Notes under the pieces: generated by a model
Databases searched by the model: none
What the model saw: the letters and a program-made list of their open reading frames with translations, nothing else
What the model was told of the DNA's origin: nothing
Origin: Pseudanabaena sp. M085S1SP2A07QC
Lineage (GTDB): Bacteria; Cyanobacteriota; Cyanobacteriia; Pseudanabaenales; Pseudanabaenaceae
DNA length: 33,012 bases
Reading direction: 5' to 3'
Assembly (NCBI GenBank): GCA_020404895.1
Contig: JADBWK010000009.1
Span: forward strand, 1-33,012
Translations under genes and position numbers: made by a program
In this document: in pieces, positions 1-9,858 of the stretch
Numbering within the stretch: position 1 is the stretch's first letter
How the letters are laid out: the number at the start of each line of letters is the position of its first letter

Positions 1-116
1 GTGTCATTGCCTTCGTAGAGCATGGCATTGAGAAAGCTGATCAAAATATCATGGCTTTGTTCGGAACCAAAGATTTTTTTGAAAGCATAGTCAGTTTTAG
101 GATTTATGAAGCGCAT
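1..116 (-). CDS. Rpn family recombination-promoting nuclease / putative transposase, N-terminal part (cut by window edge)
   Basis: Reading leftward from an ATG at 116, the frame opens with MRFINPKTDYAFKKIFGSEQ and continues SHDILISFLNAMLYEGND until the window ends. This opening is the signature of the Rpn / PD-(D/E)XK transposase-like family, very common in cyanobacteria, whose members are DNA endonucleases usually near 250-300 residues. Only about 38 residues are visible, so the catalytic core lies outside and it cannot be judged whether the gene is intact. The family call rests on the N-terminal motif alone. Confidence 0.8.
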   Translation of the reverse strand, partial: MRFINPKTDYAFKKIFGSEQSHDILISFLNAMLYEGND

Positions 117-175
117 AGTTTTTCACTGTCTATTTCCATATTCATTACAACCTATTGAGGCTTTATGTAGTACAG

Positions 176-210
176 ATAAATTTGTGAAAACGGCGCTTTC
201 ATAAATTTAT
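176..210. repeat. Imperfect inverted repeat, 14-bp arms
   Basis: The arms ATAAATTTGTGAAA and TTTCATAAATTTAT differ at one position and flank a 7-nt loop. It lies between the divergent start of the Rpn-type gene and the 3' end of hemF. It is one of many hairpins in the gaps of this window. It has no T-tract of its own that would mark it as a terminator. Confidence 0.5.
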
Positions 211-244
211 TTGGGTTTTAAGTCAGCGATTGCTCCAAACCAAT

Positions 245-268
245 AAAAAAGCACCCCGTGAGGAGTGC
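245..268 (-). terminator. Intrinsic terminator of hemF
   Basis: Read on the minus strand, GCACTCC-TCAC-GGGGTGC forms a 7-bp stem (one G-U pair) followed directly by six T residues. It starts 8 nt beyond the hemF stop codon. Confidence 0.75.
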
Positions 269-275
269 CTTTGGG

Positions 276-1298
276 TTAAGCTTCCCAATTAACCCAATCT
301 TGAGGCTTCAAGAATGTTTCATTCAGTTCAGCTTCAGGAGTATTTGGCTCAGGATGATAGTCGTAATCCCAACGAACTAAAGGAGGCAAAGACATCAGGA
401 TTGACTCGGTACGTCCATTGGTTTGTAAACCAAAGATTGTGCCGCGATCGTAGACAAGGTTAAATTCTACATAGCGTCCACGACGGTATAGTTGCCATTG
501 CTTCTCACGATCGCCATATTCCATATTGCGGCGACGATTTGCGATCGGGGTATAGGCTGGCAAGAAGGAATTACCACAGCTGTTGACAAAAGCGAAAATC
601 TCTTCCCAAGTACGAGGGACATCACCGACTTCATCACTCATTACTTGAGCAGTTGTTGAATCATTGCTGTTTTTGTAAAGTCCGTCTTCGCCATTTTGAT
701 AGTCAAAGAAAATACCACCTACGCCGCGAGTTTCGCCGCGATGCTTGAGGTAAAAGTAATCATCACACCATTGTTTGAACACAGGATAGTAGTGAGGATT
801 GTGGCGATCGCAAGCAGCTTTGAGTGTGGTGTGTAAGTGTTTTGCATCTTCGCCAAACCCATAATAAGGGGTGAGGTCAAGCCCGCCGCCAAACCACCAG
901 ATTGGACCTGCTTCAAAATAACGGTAGTTAAGGTGAACTGTCGGTGCGTAAGGATTCTTAGGATGTAGCACCATCGAAGTCCCAGTTGCATAAAATGTTT
1001 CGCCTGCAACTTCTGGGTGATGGCGCAAAATAGCTGGGGGTAACTGAGAGCCAAATACCTCAGAAAAATTTACACCGCCCTTATCAAAATAGTCACCATC
1101 GGTAATTACACGAGATCGTCCGCCGCCGCCTTCAGGTCGCTCCCATTGATCTTGCTTAAATGTTGCTTTGCCGTCTAGTTCTTCTAAACCTTGGCAAATG
1201 TTGTCTTGCAAGCCTTGCATGAACTGTTTCACGCGAGCCTTAGAGTCAACAGGAACTTTGAGTAAAACCTTACTAGGAGCGACAGGGGCGATAGTCAT
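276..1298 (-). CDS. hemF: Oxygen-dependent coproporphyrinogen III oxidase
   Basis: HemF carries out the aerobic oxidative decarboxylation of coproporphyrinogen III to protoporphyrinogen IX, a step shared by haem and chlorophyll synthesis. The 340-residue product has the usual cyanobacterial length. It shows the family core around residues 120-150, with HLNYRYFEAGPIWWFGGGLD and the DLTPYYG that follows, and a later FVEFNLVYDRGT-like stretch (here YVEFNLVYDRGTIFGL). The start is an ATG without an obvious Shine-Dalgarno sequence. The gene is monocistronic here, with its own terminator. It sits 2.7 kb from the light-independent protochlorophyllide reductase genes, so two tetrapyrrole loci are close together although not in one operon. 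Identification is firm. Confidence 0.97.
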   Translation of the reverse strand: MTIAPVAPSKVLLKVPVDSKARVKQFMQGLQDNICQGLEELDGKATFKQDQWERPEGGGGRSRVITDGDYFDKGGVNFSEVFGSQLPPAILRHHPEVAGETFYATGTSMVLHPKNPYAPTVHLNYRYFEAGPIWWFGGGLDLTPYYGFGEDAKHLHTTLKAACDRHNPHYYPVFKQWCDDYFYLKHRGETRGVGGIFFDYQNGEDGLYKNSNDSTTAQVMSDEVGDVPRTWEEIFAFVNSCGNSFLPAYTPIANRRRNMEYGDREKQWQLYRRGRYVEFNLVYDRGTIFGLQTNGRTESILMSLPPLVRWDYDYHPEPNTPEAELNETFLKPQDWVNWEA

Positions 1299-1500
1299 AA
1301 TCGTTTCGTATTAGTTTTCAGAGGTTGGACTTAAAATTTTTATAAGAGTTGATGAGTTTGAGAAGGCGCACCCGCAGGCTGAGACTCCTTAATCTCATTA
1401 AGAATTGCTATATCACTGTTAAATACTTTACATTTAGTCTGTGTTGACTGGGGCAAATGTAAAGCATTGTGTAGCAGAATATCGCGATCGCGAACTCGTA

Positions 1501-1533
1501 TCATAAAGTCAGCGCTTTGCGCTGACTTTATGA
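1501..1533. repeat. Perfect palindrome, 15-bp arms, TTT loop
   Basis: The arms TCATAAAGTCAGCGC and GCGCTGACTTTATGA are exactly complementary around a 3-nt loop. The palindrome ends 12 nt before the ATG of the acetyltransferase gene, so in mRNA it would form a strong hairpin just upstream of the ribosome-binding region. It could instead be a terminator relic or a mobile palindrome. Confidence 0.75.
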
Positions 1534-1545
1534 AAATACCAACTT

Positions 1546-2130
1546 ATGATTGATCTGCCAGAACAATTTCTAACTTTGCAAACACCTCGATTGATTCTTC
1601 GTAAATTGGAGATCACTGATGCGGCGGATATTTTTGCCTATGCCCATGATCCACAGGTAAGTACTTACACTTTATGGGAAGCACATCAGTCAATTAATGA
1701 GACTTATGAATATTTAAACAATTTTGTCTTTAAAATGTATCGTAATGGCACAGGAATGACTTGGGGAATAGTAGAAAAGGGAAGCAGCAAATTAATTGGA
1801 ACTTGTGGCTTGCATGTTACACCTGTTCATCGAAGGGCTGAACTAGGATACACACTGTCAAGGGATTATTGGGGGCAAGGCTTGATGACTGAGGCAGTAA
1901 ATGTAGCGATCGCTTTTGGCTTTCATGTGATGCAATTACTCAGGGTTCAAGCTTATTGCGCTGTAGAAAATATAAGTTCGGCAAGGGTTCTAGAGAAATC
2001 AGGAATGCAGTTTGAAGGGATTTTGCATAATTATGTTTTCACAAAAAATCGTCCGTGGGATGTGAAGATGTATGCAATTACGCGATCGCATACATCTTCT
2101 TCCTTAGATTTGTTTGATCTAAAACTTTAA
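1546..2130 (+). CDS. GNAT family N-acetyltransferase (RimJ/RimL-like)
   Basis: The 194-residue protein has the fold signature of RimJ/RimL-type acetyltransferases. It opens with TPRLILRKLEITDAADIFAY, has the acetyl-CoA pyrophosphate-binding region in ELGYTLSRDYWGQGLMTEAV near residues 98-117, and ends with ENISSARVLEKSGM near 142-155. Members acetylate N-terminal or side-chain amines of ribosomal proteins, other proteins or small molecules; the substrate cannot be read from sequence. The ATG follows a strong palindrome and has no clear Shine-Dalgarno. The last codon overlaps the 3' end of the convergent unknown gene by 4 bp. Family certain, function open. Confidence 0.92.
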   Translation: MIDLPEQFLTLQTPRLILRKLEITDAADIFAYAHDPQVSTYTLWEAHQSINETYEYLNNFVFKMYRNGTGMTWGIVEKGSSKLIGTCGLHVTPVHRRAELGYTLSRDYWGQGLMTEAVNVAIAFGFHVMQLLRVQAYCAVENISSARVLEKSGMQFEGILHNYVFTKNRPWDVKMYAITRSHTSSSLDLFDLKL

Positions 2131-2537
2131 ACTTCCAACCCCAATTTCTCAGCTACGCGATTCTGAAATGCAGTTAGTCCACCTTGATCTTTGAATGTCT
2201 CATTCAGATCCTTGATGTGATCAAGCTCTATGGCTTTACCACCTTGTAGTTCAATATCAAAGCCAAAAACATCATTCTGACTAGGTGCATTATCCCAAAT
2301 CTGAGCATCTAGCGTATTTAAAGATTCATTTGCCATCCACAACACTTGAACACGGCGAATAAGCTTATGGGTAGGGGATTTTGGAGCATCACGGATTTGG
2401 TCATCCAGAACCATAACCAAATGAGTTACTTTTGTACGCTGGCGGAGCAGAATTAGATCACCTTCTTGGGGTTTACGAATGTTTGCATCCTGTTCAGTTT
2501 TCCAATGCAGATCAAACTCTGGCACTAGACACTGCAT
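2127..2537 (-). CDS. Unknown protein, 136 aa
   Basis: I do not recognise this protein. It is soluble in appearance, with an RKPQEGDLILLRQRTKVTHL stretch (residues 21-40) that reads like a small beta-barrel (PUA/EVE-like) strand pattern, followed by a mostly helical acidic C-terminal half ending NRVAEKLGLEV. It starts with ATG inside the last 26 bp of the upstream secreted-protein gene in another frame, suggesting translational coupling. A frameshift splitting one longer gene is possible but less likely, because the upstream frame ends naturally and this one begins with its own ATG. Codon use resembles its neighbours. Function unknown. Confidence 0.6.
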   Translation of the reverse strand: MQCLVPEFDLHWKTEQDANIRKPQEGDLILLRQRTKVTHLVMVLDDQIRDAPKSPTHKLIRRVQVLWMANESLNTLDAQIWDNAPSQNDVFGFDIELQGGKAIELDHIKDLNETFKDQGGLTAFQNRVAEKLGLEV

Positions 2538-2778
2538 ACCATCTTTCTAATCTCGCAGCAGCTTGTCTAGAAACAACAATATATCCGAGAGTGTTTTGCT
2601 GATAACAGAAATCATAGGCATATCCCTCTCTCCTATAACTGTTGATCTCACCGTAGTATCGTGAGGTAGGATCAATTAATACTGGCTCAGACATGGCAGC
2701 ATCATTACCAATCATTGAGGCTGTTGCCGTCGTAAACCATACTAAAACTACGGTTGCTAAAAAAGCCCGTTTTGACAT
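2512..2778 (-). CDS. Small secreted or membrane-anchored protein, 88 aa, unknown
   Basis: The N-terminus MSKRAFLATVVLVWFTTATA is a typical signal peptide or single anchor: two basic residues, a hydrophobic stretch, then small residues. The remaining 60 or so residues are rich in Tyr and Arg (SRYYGEINSYRREGYAY) with one Cys, and no family is recognised. The reading frame overlaps the following 136-aa gene by 26 bp, so the two are probably cotranscribed. Promoter and start codon lie in the 140-bp gap shared with the divergent HTH gene at 2919. Confidence 0.55.
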   Translation of the reverse strand: MSKRAFLATVVLVWFTTATASMIGNDAAMSEPVLIDPTSRYYGEINSYRREGYAYDFCYQQNTLGYIVVSRQAAARLERWYAVSSARV

Positions 2779-2918
2779 TATGGTATCTCACCACTTATAT
2801 AACTTGCAGAACGCTCACTGAGACTTCAAATCTCTGTTTAACCGCCCCATAATATTAAGCTATCTGACTTTCTCGAAATCGTAAAGCGGAAAAGATCGGT
2901 TATTATAAAAGAGTTTAT

Positions 2919-3437
2919 ATGACTTTTCTAAACATGAATATTGGTGAATTATTGGAATTTGTTGACACATCTATGTATGCTAAGTCTGGTAAACATCTTA
3001 ATGATTTGCAGCGTGAGATTATTAAGGGAGTTTTAGACCGTCAAAAATATGCTGATATTGCAGCTTCCTATAATCTGAGTGAAGGTCATGTTAGAGATGT
3101 TAGCTACGAACTTCTGCAAATGATGTCTAACACTTTTAACGAAACTATTCATAAAGGCAATCTTGAATCAGTGTTAGAACGACAAGGCAACATAAATTTG
3201 TCTCTAGGGGATAGAAGTATTAACAGTCATATCATTGGCTACATAGATTTTGGTTCCGATCTCACTGAAAATAGCACCGAAAAAAATCCGTTAGAAAATT
3301 CTAATTTTAGTGCCAGTTTGATTAACATCAAAAAAACAGCCGCAAAGCTACGGCAGCGAGGTTTAACTGATGAAGAAATTGCAGATATATTAGATCTACC
3401 TTCAGAGGTGATTAGAAAACTAGAGTTAAAGGAGTAA
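2919..3437 (+). CDS. Stand-alone vMAP-type HTH protein (vWA-MoxR-associated N-terminal HTH domain)
   Basis: Residues about 10-90 (FVDTSMYAKSGKHLNDLQRE onward, with ILKGVL-like and YADIAASYNLSEGHVRDVSY segments) match the HTH domain found at the N-terminus of many cyanobacterial multidomain conflict proteins (vMAP systems with NB-ARC, TIR, caspase or AAA modules). Here no such effector follows: the protein is only 172 residues. A short acidic linker leads to a second HTH-like segment at 138-172 (AKLRQRGLTDEEIADILDLP). It could be an independent regulator or adaptor, or a remnant of a larger protein. The next genes are a hicBA toxin-antitoxin pair. The domain assignment is from family knowledge; the role is inferred. 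Confidence 0.75.
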   Translation: MTFLNMNIGELLEFVDTSMYAKSGKHLNDLQREIIKGVLDRQKYADIAASYNLSEGHVRDVSYELLQMMSNTFNETIHKGNLESVLERQGNINLSLGDRSINSHIIGYIDFGSDLTENSTEKNPLENSNFSASLINIKKTAAKLRQRGLTDEEIADILDLPSEVIRKLELKE

Positions 3438-3515
3438 AATAGCTTGATTGTGAAGTCTTCAGAAAAAGCAATCTGTTAGAATCTAAATACATGGATTGTA
3501 ACTCGCATACACATA

Positions 3516-3719
3516 ATGAAAATCAAAGCAATTGTTTATCCCGCTGAAGAAGGCGGTTACTGGGCTGAAGTTCCTGCACTCGCTGGTTGTATTACAGAGG
3601 GAGACAGCATGGATGAATTGCTCAGCAATCTGCAAGATGCCATACAAGGTTGGTTAGAAGTAGCTAATGAAAGCAAAAAAATAGACCTTGTTTCAAAGGT
3701 AGTTGAAATTACAGTATGA
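3516..3719 (+). CDS. hicB: HicB-like antitoxin, 67 aa
   Basis: The sequence MKIKAIVYPAEEGGYWAEVP, followed by ALAGCITEGDSMDELLSNLQDA, is the compact HicB partial RNase H fold. In type II HicAB modules HicB binds and neutralises HicA and represses the operon. This copy is the short form without a C-terminal HTH or ribbon-helix-helix domain, so DNA binding, if any, would have to come from elsewhere. It is placed first and overlaps hicA by 4 bp (ATGA), the tight coupling expected for antitoxin before toxin. There is no convincing Shine-Dalgarno sequence. Confidence 0.9.
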   Translation: MKIKAIVYPAEEGGYWAEVPALAGCITEGDSMDELLSNLQDAIQGWLEVANESKKIDLVSKVVEITV

Positions 3720-3922
3720 AGTCAATCTCAGGCAAAAAGCTATGTAAAATAGTTGAGCAGAAAGGCTGGACGCTCAAAAAAATTACTGGCAGTCACCATA
3801 TCTACGAAAAGCTAGGTGAGAACAAAATTATCTCTATTCCTGTTCACAAAAATCAGGATTTAAAGATCGGAACTTTAAAGGCGTTAATGAAGATAGCTGA
3901 ACTAACAGAAGATGAACTGTAA
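3716..3922 (+). CDS. hicA: HicA mRNA interferase toxin, 68 aa
   Basis: HicA toxins are small double-stranded-RNA-binding-fold ribonucleases that cleave mRNA. This one has the expected length and carries the GSHH motif with the catalytic histidine at residues 25-28, preceded by GWTLKKITG and followed by the ISIPVHKNQDLKIGTLKALM segment typical of the family. No truncation or frameshift is seen, so the toxin looks active and needs its overlapping hicB partner. The gene ends 1 nt before a bidirectional terminator shared with chlL. Confidence 0.92.
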   Translation: MKSISGKKLCKIVEQKGWTLKKITGSHHIYEKLGENKIISIPVHKNQDLKIGTLKALMKIAELTEDEL

Positions 3923-3923
3923 T

Positions 3924-3954
3924 AAAAAAGCCCTCGCTAAGCGAGGGCTTTTTT
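3924..3954. terminator. Bidirectional terminator between hicA and chlL
   Basis: A perfect 14-bp stem with a TAA loop has AAAAAA on one side and TTTTTT on the other, so it can terminate transcription from both directions (hicBA rightward, chlNBL leftward). Confidence 0.88.
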
Positions 3955-3959
3955 GATGA

Positions 3960-4871
<912 letters not shown>

Positions 4872-4935
4872 CTATTATTAATAATTAACTGTTTATTTGA
4901 AGTTTGCTGCTACGCACCAAACTTCATTTCTGTTT

Positions 4936-6618
4936 CTATTGACCAATCTGAGCTTTTGCATCGTAGAGAGTTTCTACAGTGATCGAAGTGATGCCGCGAT
5001 CGCTAGCAAATTTCTCAGTATTACGCCTGATTTTGCCGCGAACAAAGAAGGGAATCTTCTTCAACTCAGCTTCACCATCAGCACTCCAAGTAATGCCCTC
5101 AATTGCTTGAGCAACAGGTGTGAGAACGGCTTGATTAGAGTTGTTTGTTGAGGCGATCGCATGATCAGTAGCGACTGATTCACTAGGTAGATCCCGACGA
5201 GATTCTTGTGATGGGGCAGTATGCAAATGGCTCATATGACCTTCTGCAAACTCAAAGTCCTCTTTGAACATTCCAATCAAATGTTCTTCTAGCCCCATCA
5301 TCAAAGGATGTATCCAGCTATCAAAAATCACATTTGCGCCTTCCCAGCCCATTTGTGGTGAGTAACGAGCAGGTACATCTTGAACGTGAATTGGTGCAGA
5401 AATCACCGCGCAAGGGATACCCAAGCGTTTGGCGATATGTCGTTCCATCTGAGTGCCAAGCACTAGTTCTGGAGCGGCTTCAGCAATTTTGGCTTCCACA
5501 GCCAGATAGTCATCACTAATCACGGCTTCAATGCCATGCTTCTTGGCAACTTCACGTACTTCCCTCGCGAACTCACGGCTGTAGGTGCCAATACCAACGA
5601 GGGTAAAGCCTAATTCTTCAGTTGCCATCCTTGCTGCCGCCAGAACATGAGTCGCATCACCAAAGATGAATACACGCTTGCCTGTGAGATAGGTAGAGTC
5701 AACTGATCTGGAATACCAAGGGAGTCTCGAAGCGCCCACTTCGGCTGCAGTTGATACTCGCACTGCATCCCAATTACCCAAAGTGTCGGCATGAGATCGC
5801 GCTAGAGCTTGGCTGACATCAATATCGGCAACTTTGCCAATTTCAGCAATAAAGTCGCGAGTCGCGCCGACTCCGATAGGAACGGTTTTAATAATTGGTT
5901 GTCCAAAGCTACGGCTGAGCCAAGTACAAGTTGTCAGTGCTATTTCAGGGTAGAGACAAATATTAAAATCTGCATTTGGAATCCGTAGCAAATCATCTGG
6001 TGTTGATCCCATCGGCGCAACGACATTTACATCTACGCCGATCTCCGCCAATAACTTGATTACTTCACGAATATCATCTCGGCATCTAAAGCCTAATGCA
6101 GTTGGTCCAATTATATTTGCTTTGGGACGGATATTGGGATCGCGCTTGGGACGTGGCGTATTTGGGGCTGGGACAACTGGTAATAGGAGTGTCCGTACTA
6201 GGTGATATAGAGTTTCGCTTGCTCCCCAATTTTCTTTCTTTGAATAAGCGGGCAGCTCTAAACTTACAACTGGGATCGGCAGTCCCATACTCTTGGCTAA
6301 GCCACCTGGTTGATCTTGAATTAACTCAGCTGTGCAACTTTCGCCAACAAGCATGACTTGAGGCTGAAATCTGTCATAGGCATCGCGCACCGAAGTTTTC
6401 ACCATTTCAGCCGTGTCACCACCAAGATCGCGAGCTTGAAAAGTGGTGTAAGTTACTGGCGGACGGCGATCGCGGCGCTCGATCATCGTAAATAGCAAAT
6501 CGGCGTATGTATCGCCCTGTGGCGCATGAAGCACATAATGCACACCTTCCATTGCAGTGGCAATTCGCATAGCCCCCACATGGGGAGGGCCTTCGTAAGT
6601 CCAGAGAGTCAATTCCAT
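4936..6618 (-). CDS. chlB: DPOR catalytic subunit B, purple-bacterial BchB type
   Basis: ChlB/BchB forms, with ChlN, the NifDK-like heterotetramer that reduces ring D of protochlorophyllide in the dark. The opening [20 protein letters not shown] and the continuation to [19 protein letters not shown] correspond to purple-bacterial BchB; cyanobacterial ChlB as I know it begins MKLAYWMYAGPAHIGTLR. Asp36, the unusual fourth ligand to the N-B [4Fe-4S] cluster, is present in APQGD. A conserved C-terminal domain ([20 protein letters not shown]) follows a low-complexity linker at about residues 425-490. At 560 residues it is longer than typical ChlB (about 508) and near BchB. HIP1 octamers at 4996 and 5153 indicate long residence in this genome. 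There is a 65-nt gap from chlN. Confidence 0.96.
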   Translation of the reverse strand: MELTLWTYEGPPHVGAMRIATAMEGVHYVLHAPQGDTYADLLFTMIERRDRRPPVTYTTFQARDLGGDTAEMVKTSVRDAYDRFQPQVMLVGESCTAELIQDQPGGLAKSMGLPIPVVSLELPAYSKKENWGASETLYHLVRTLLLPVVPAPNTPRPKRDPNIRPKANIIGPTALGFRCRDDIREVIKLLAEIGVDVNVVAPMGSTPDDLLRIPNADFNICLYPEIALTTCTWLSRSFGQPIIKTVPIGVGATRDFIAEIGKVADIDVSQALARSHADTLGNWDAVRVSTAAEVGASRLPWYSRSVDSTYLTGKRVFIFGDATHVLAAARMATEELGFTLVGIGTYSREFAREVREVAKKHGIEAVISDDYLAVEAKIAEAAPELVLGTQMERHIAKRLGIPCAVISAPIHVQDVPARYSPQMGWEGANVIFDSWIHPLMMGLEEHLIGMFKEDFEFAEGHMSHLHTAPSQESRRDLPSESVATDHAIASTNNSNQAVLTPVAQAIEGITWSADGEAELKKIPFFVRGKIRRNTEKFASDRGITSITVETLYDAKAQIGQ

Positions 6619-6651
6619 AAGTTACTTCGATGAGTTTAGGTTACAAAAGCA

Positions 6652-6683
6652 TAGTTAGTAGGAGCGCTTCGCGCTCCTACTAA

Positions 6684-6686
<3 letters not shown>
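6652..6686. repeat. Perfect palindrome between chlN and chlB, 16-bp arms, TTC loop
   Basis: TAGTTAGTAGGAGCGC and its exact complement flank TTC. Its right arm overlaps the chlN stop codon (6684-6686). It has no T-tract. Inside an operon, such a hairpin may slow 3' exonucleases or attenuate the downstream gene rather than fully terminate. Confidence 0.8.
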
Positions 6687-8268
<1,582 letters not shown>

Positions 8269-9009
8269 ATGCTAGATTTTTGGACAAAAACCAGTGGGAC
8301 TTGGATTAACGTTTTGGCGATCGCCTTCGGTACATTTTTAGGACTAATTTTGCGTGGACGATTTCTCTCTCAAATTTTACCAATTCTCAAACAAGCGATC
8401 GGGCTAATCACTATTTTTGTCAGTATTAACATGGCAAATAGCTTACTCAAAGTCAAGGCTGGTGCTCTTGACGGCGTGATCCTATCGTTGATTTCCTTGA
8501 TTTTTGGCGGCATCATCGGCGAGTTAGGACAGATCGAGAAGCGTTTAGAATCGATTGGTGATTGGCTAAAAGCGAAATTCAAGGGCAAAGGGAAATTTAC
8601 TGAAGGGTTCGTGGCGGCAAGTTTATTATTTTGTATTGGTCCCATGGCAATTATCGGCAGTCTCAATAATGGGCTGAGAGGTGATGATAATCTTTTGGCG
8701 CTCAAGTCGGCTCTAGATGGGTTTATCTCAATTGTATTTGCCAGCACTTATGGGATCGGTGTTGGTTTCTCAGCTTTGCCAGTTGCCCTATATCAAGGCA
8801 GTTTGTCACTTTTAGCAGGAAATTTAGCTCAAAGCTTACCTGATCCAGCTAATGCTCCATCGGTGTTAATTATTACTGGTGTCGGTGGCTTGATGTTGTT
8901 AGGGCTGGGCTTGAATTTATTAGAACTAGCCAAGGTAAGGGTTGCGTCTTTTTTGCCTGCTTTAGCGATCGCGCCTTTAGTATACTGGTTAGCTGATAGT
9001 CTCAAATAA
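8269..9009 (+). CDS. DUF554 family integral membrane protein
   Basis: The 246-residue protein is almost entirely hydrophobic, with about seven membrane segments. It has the pattern of the DUF554 (YdfK/YqgA-like) family: GTWINVLAIAFGTFLGLILR at the N-terminus, IGQIEKR-like EKRLESIGDWL, then FVAASLLFCIGPMAIIGSLN with the conserved CIGPMAI motif near residues 120-130. No biochemical function is established for the family; transport has been proposed. The gene is transcribed away from the chlNBL operon and is followed by a long palindrome. The ATG is the only in-frame start near the first membrane segment. Confidence 0.92.
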   Translation: MLDFWTKTSGTWINVLAIAFGTFLGLILRGRFLSQILPILKQAIGLITIFVSINMANSLLKVKAGALDGVILSLISLIFGGIIGELGQIEKRLESIGDWLKAKFKGKGKFTEGFVAASLLFCIGPMAIIGSLNNGLRGDDNLLALKSALDGFISIVFASTYGIGVGFSALPVALYQGSLSLLAGNLAQSLPDPANAPSVLIITGVGGLMLLGLGLNLLELAKVRVASFLPALAIAPLVYWLADSLK

Positions 9010-9021
9010 TTAAGCAATCAT

Positions 9022-9076
9022 AAACCCCAATAAGAGAATGGCGGCGCTTCGCGCCGCCATTCTCTTATTGGGGTTT
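9022..9076. repeat. Perfect palindrome, 26-bp arms, TTC loop
   Basis: Arms of 26 bp (9022-9047 and 9051-9076) around the 3-nt loop 9048-9050 are exactly complementary, with the core GGCGGCGCTTCGCGCCGCC. It starts 13 bp after the DUF554 stop codon. It may terminate DUF554 transcription, although no separate T-run follows. Confidence 0.85.
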
Positions 9077-9116
9077 GATTTTGTTCTAACACAAGCGACA
9101 ACAGCTATTAGATTGC

Positions 9117-9122
9117 TATAAT
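9117..9122 (+). promoter_or_regulatory. Promoter -10 box of the structured RNA
   Basis: A consensus TATAAT lies 7-8 nt before the putative 5' end of the 6S-like RNA. No good TTGACA-like -35 is seen 16-18 nt upstream. Confidence 0.55.
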
Positions 9123-9128
9123 TAGTGC

Positions 9129-9320
9129 AAGCTCCTCTGTGGCGTGCGTGACTACCGATAATGTGTCTTGATCGATAATTGTTTTCTAGGAGTCTTTGGC
9201 AGTCTTCGCCGCAGTATACCAGACACGCATCTGAGAACTTAAGTTAGGCGTTGCGCCTTGGCTCCACCTGGTTTTACCGGGTCAAACAACTGAGGTAAGA
9301 CGGCGTTGCGGAGGGGTGAG
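9129..9320 (+). ncRNA. ssaA: Structured RNA, probable 6S RNA (about 190 nt)
   Basis: There is no reading frame here, but the sequence can fold like 6S RNA, which binds sigma70-RNA polymerase by imitating an open promoter. The closing stem pairs CTCCTCTGTGGCGT (from 9132) with ACGGCGTTGCGGAGGGG (to 9316), 14 pairs including G-U. An apical stem pairs GTGTCT with AGACAC. The 3' strand of the central bubble carries short hairpins ACCTGG-TTTTA-CCGGGT and AGGCG-TTG-CGCCT. A TATAAT lies just upstream and a long palindrome at 9322-9382 ends the unit. The size fits cyanobacterial 6S RNA (about 185 nt). Assignment is by architecture, not by alignment; another structured RNA is possible. Confidence 0.55.
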
Positions 9321-9321
9321 C

Positions 9322-9382
9322 CCTAAAGTTTTTTAAAACTGTCTCTGTGCCTTGCACAGAGACAGTTTTAAAAAACTTTAGG
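9322..9382. terminator. Long palindrome ending the structured RNA, 29-bp arms
   Basis: The arms 9322-9350 and 9354-9382 are exactly complementary around CTT. Both include A/T runs (AGTTTTTTAAAACT), so it can act as a terminator on either strand. At 29 bp per arm it has the longest perfect arms in the window. Confidence 0.7.
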
Positions 9383-9389
9383 TAAATGC

Positions 9390-9417
9390 TTGCAATTATA
9401 TGGAACCATGCTATATT
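9390..9417 (+). promoter_or_regulatory. Promoter of tRNA-fMet
   Basis: TTGCAA (9390-9395) and TATATT (9412-9417) are separated by 16 bp and lie just upstream of the tRNA 5' end at 9433. Confidence 0.6.
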
Positions 9418-9432
9418 AGCTAAGCGAAACAA

Positions 9433-9506
<74 letters not shown>

Positions 9507-9512
9507 TTAATT

Positions 9513-9542
9513 AAAAAGCTGCACTATGTGCAGCTTTTTTTT
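9513..9542 (+). terminator. Terminator of tRNA-fMet
   Basis: AAAAAGCTGCAC-TAT-GTGCAGCTTTTT followed by more T residues. The stem is perfect and starts 6 nt after the tRNA. Confidence 0.88.
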
Positions 9543-9559
9543 GTTTTAATATTTGTGTT

Positions 9560-9841
9560 CTAAGAGTTGGTGATACTTCTAAACAGATACCCGACTACGA
9601 CACCAATCATCAGCGCCCAAATTTGACCAGATTTTACAAAACCATCCCAACCTTTTCCTAAGTCACCCATTACATCTTGCTTAAATTGTTGAGCAAGTAA
9701 ATCCATATTTATATGTGAATGCAGATCGGCGATATTGAAATTCATAGGAATATCGATCGCTGAAAGATGAAACGATAAGTCAGCGCTAGTCACACCAGTT
9801 ACAATAGTTGCCAAATGCTGGGCTTGGGATAAGTCAAACAT
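9560..9841 (-). CDS. Small protein with one C-terminal membrane segment, 93 aa
   Basis: I do not recognise the family. The N-terminal 60 residues are polar with short amphipathic stretches (LSFHLSAIDIPMNFNIADLH), followed by a predicted single membrane helix IWALMIGVVVGYLFRSI near residues 73-89 and a very short tail. This suggests a tail-anchored protein facing the cytoplasm. It starts 17 nt after the stop codon of the GAF-PP2C phosphatase gene, so the two are probably cotranscribed and may work together. ATG start. Confidence 0.7.
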   Translation of the reverse strand: MFDLSQAQHLATIVTGVTSADLSFHLSAIDIPMNFNIADLHSHINMDLLAQQFKQDVMGDLGKGWDGFVKSGQIWALMIGVVVGYLFRSITNS

Positions 9842-9858
9842 AATATTTTAGTCTTGGG

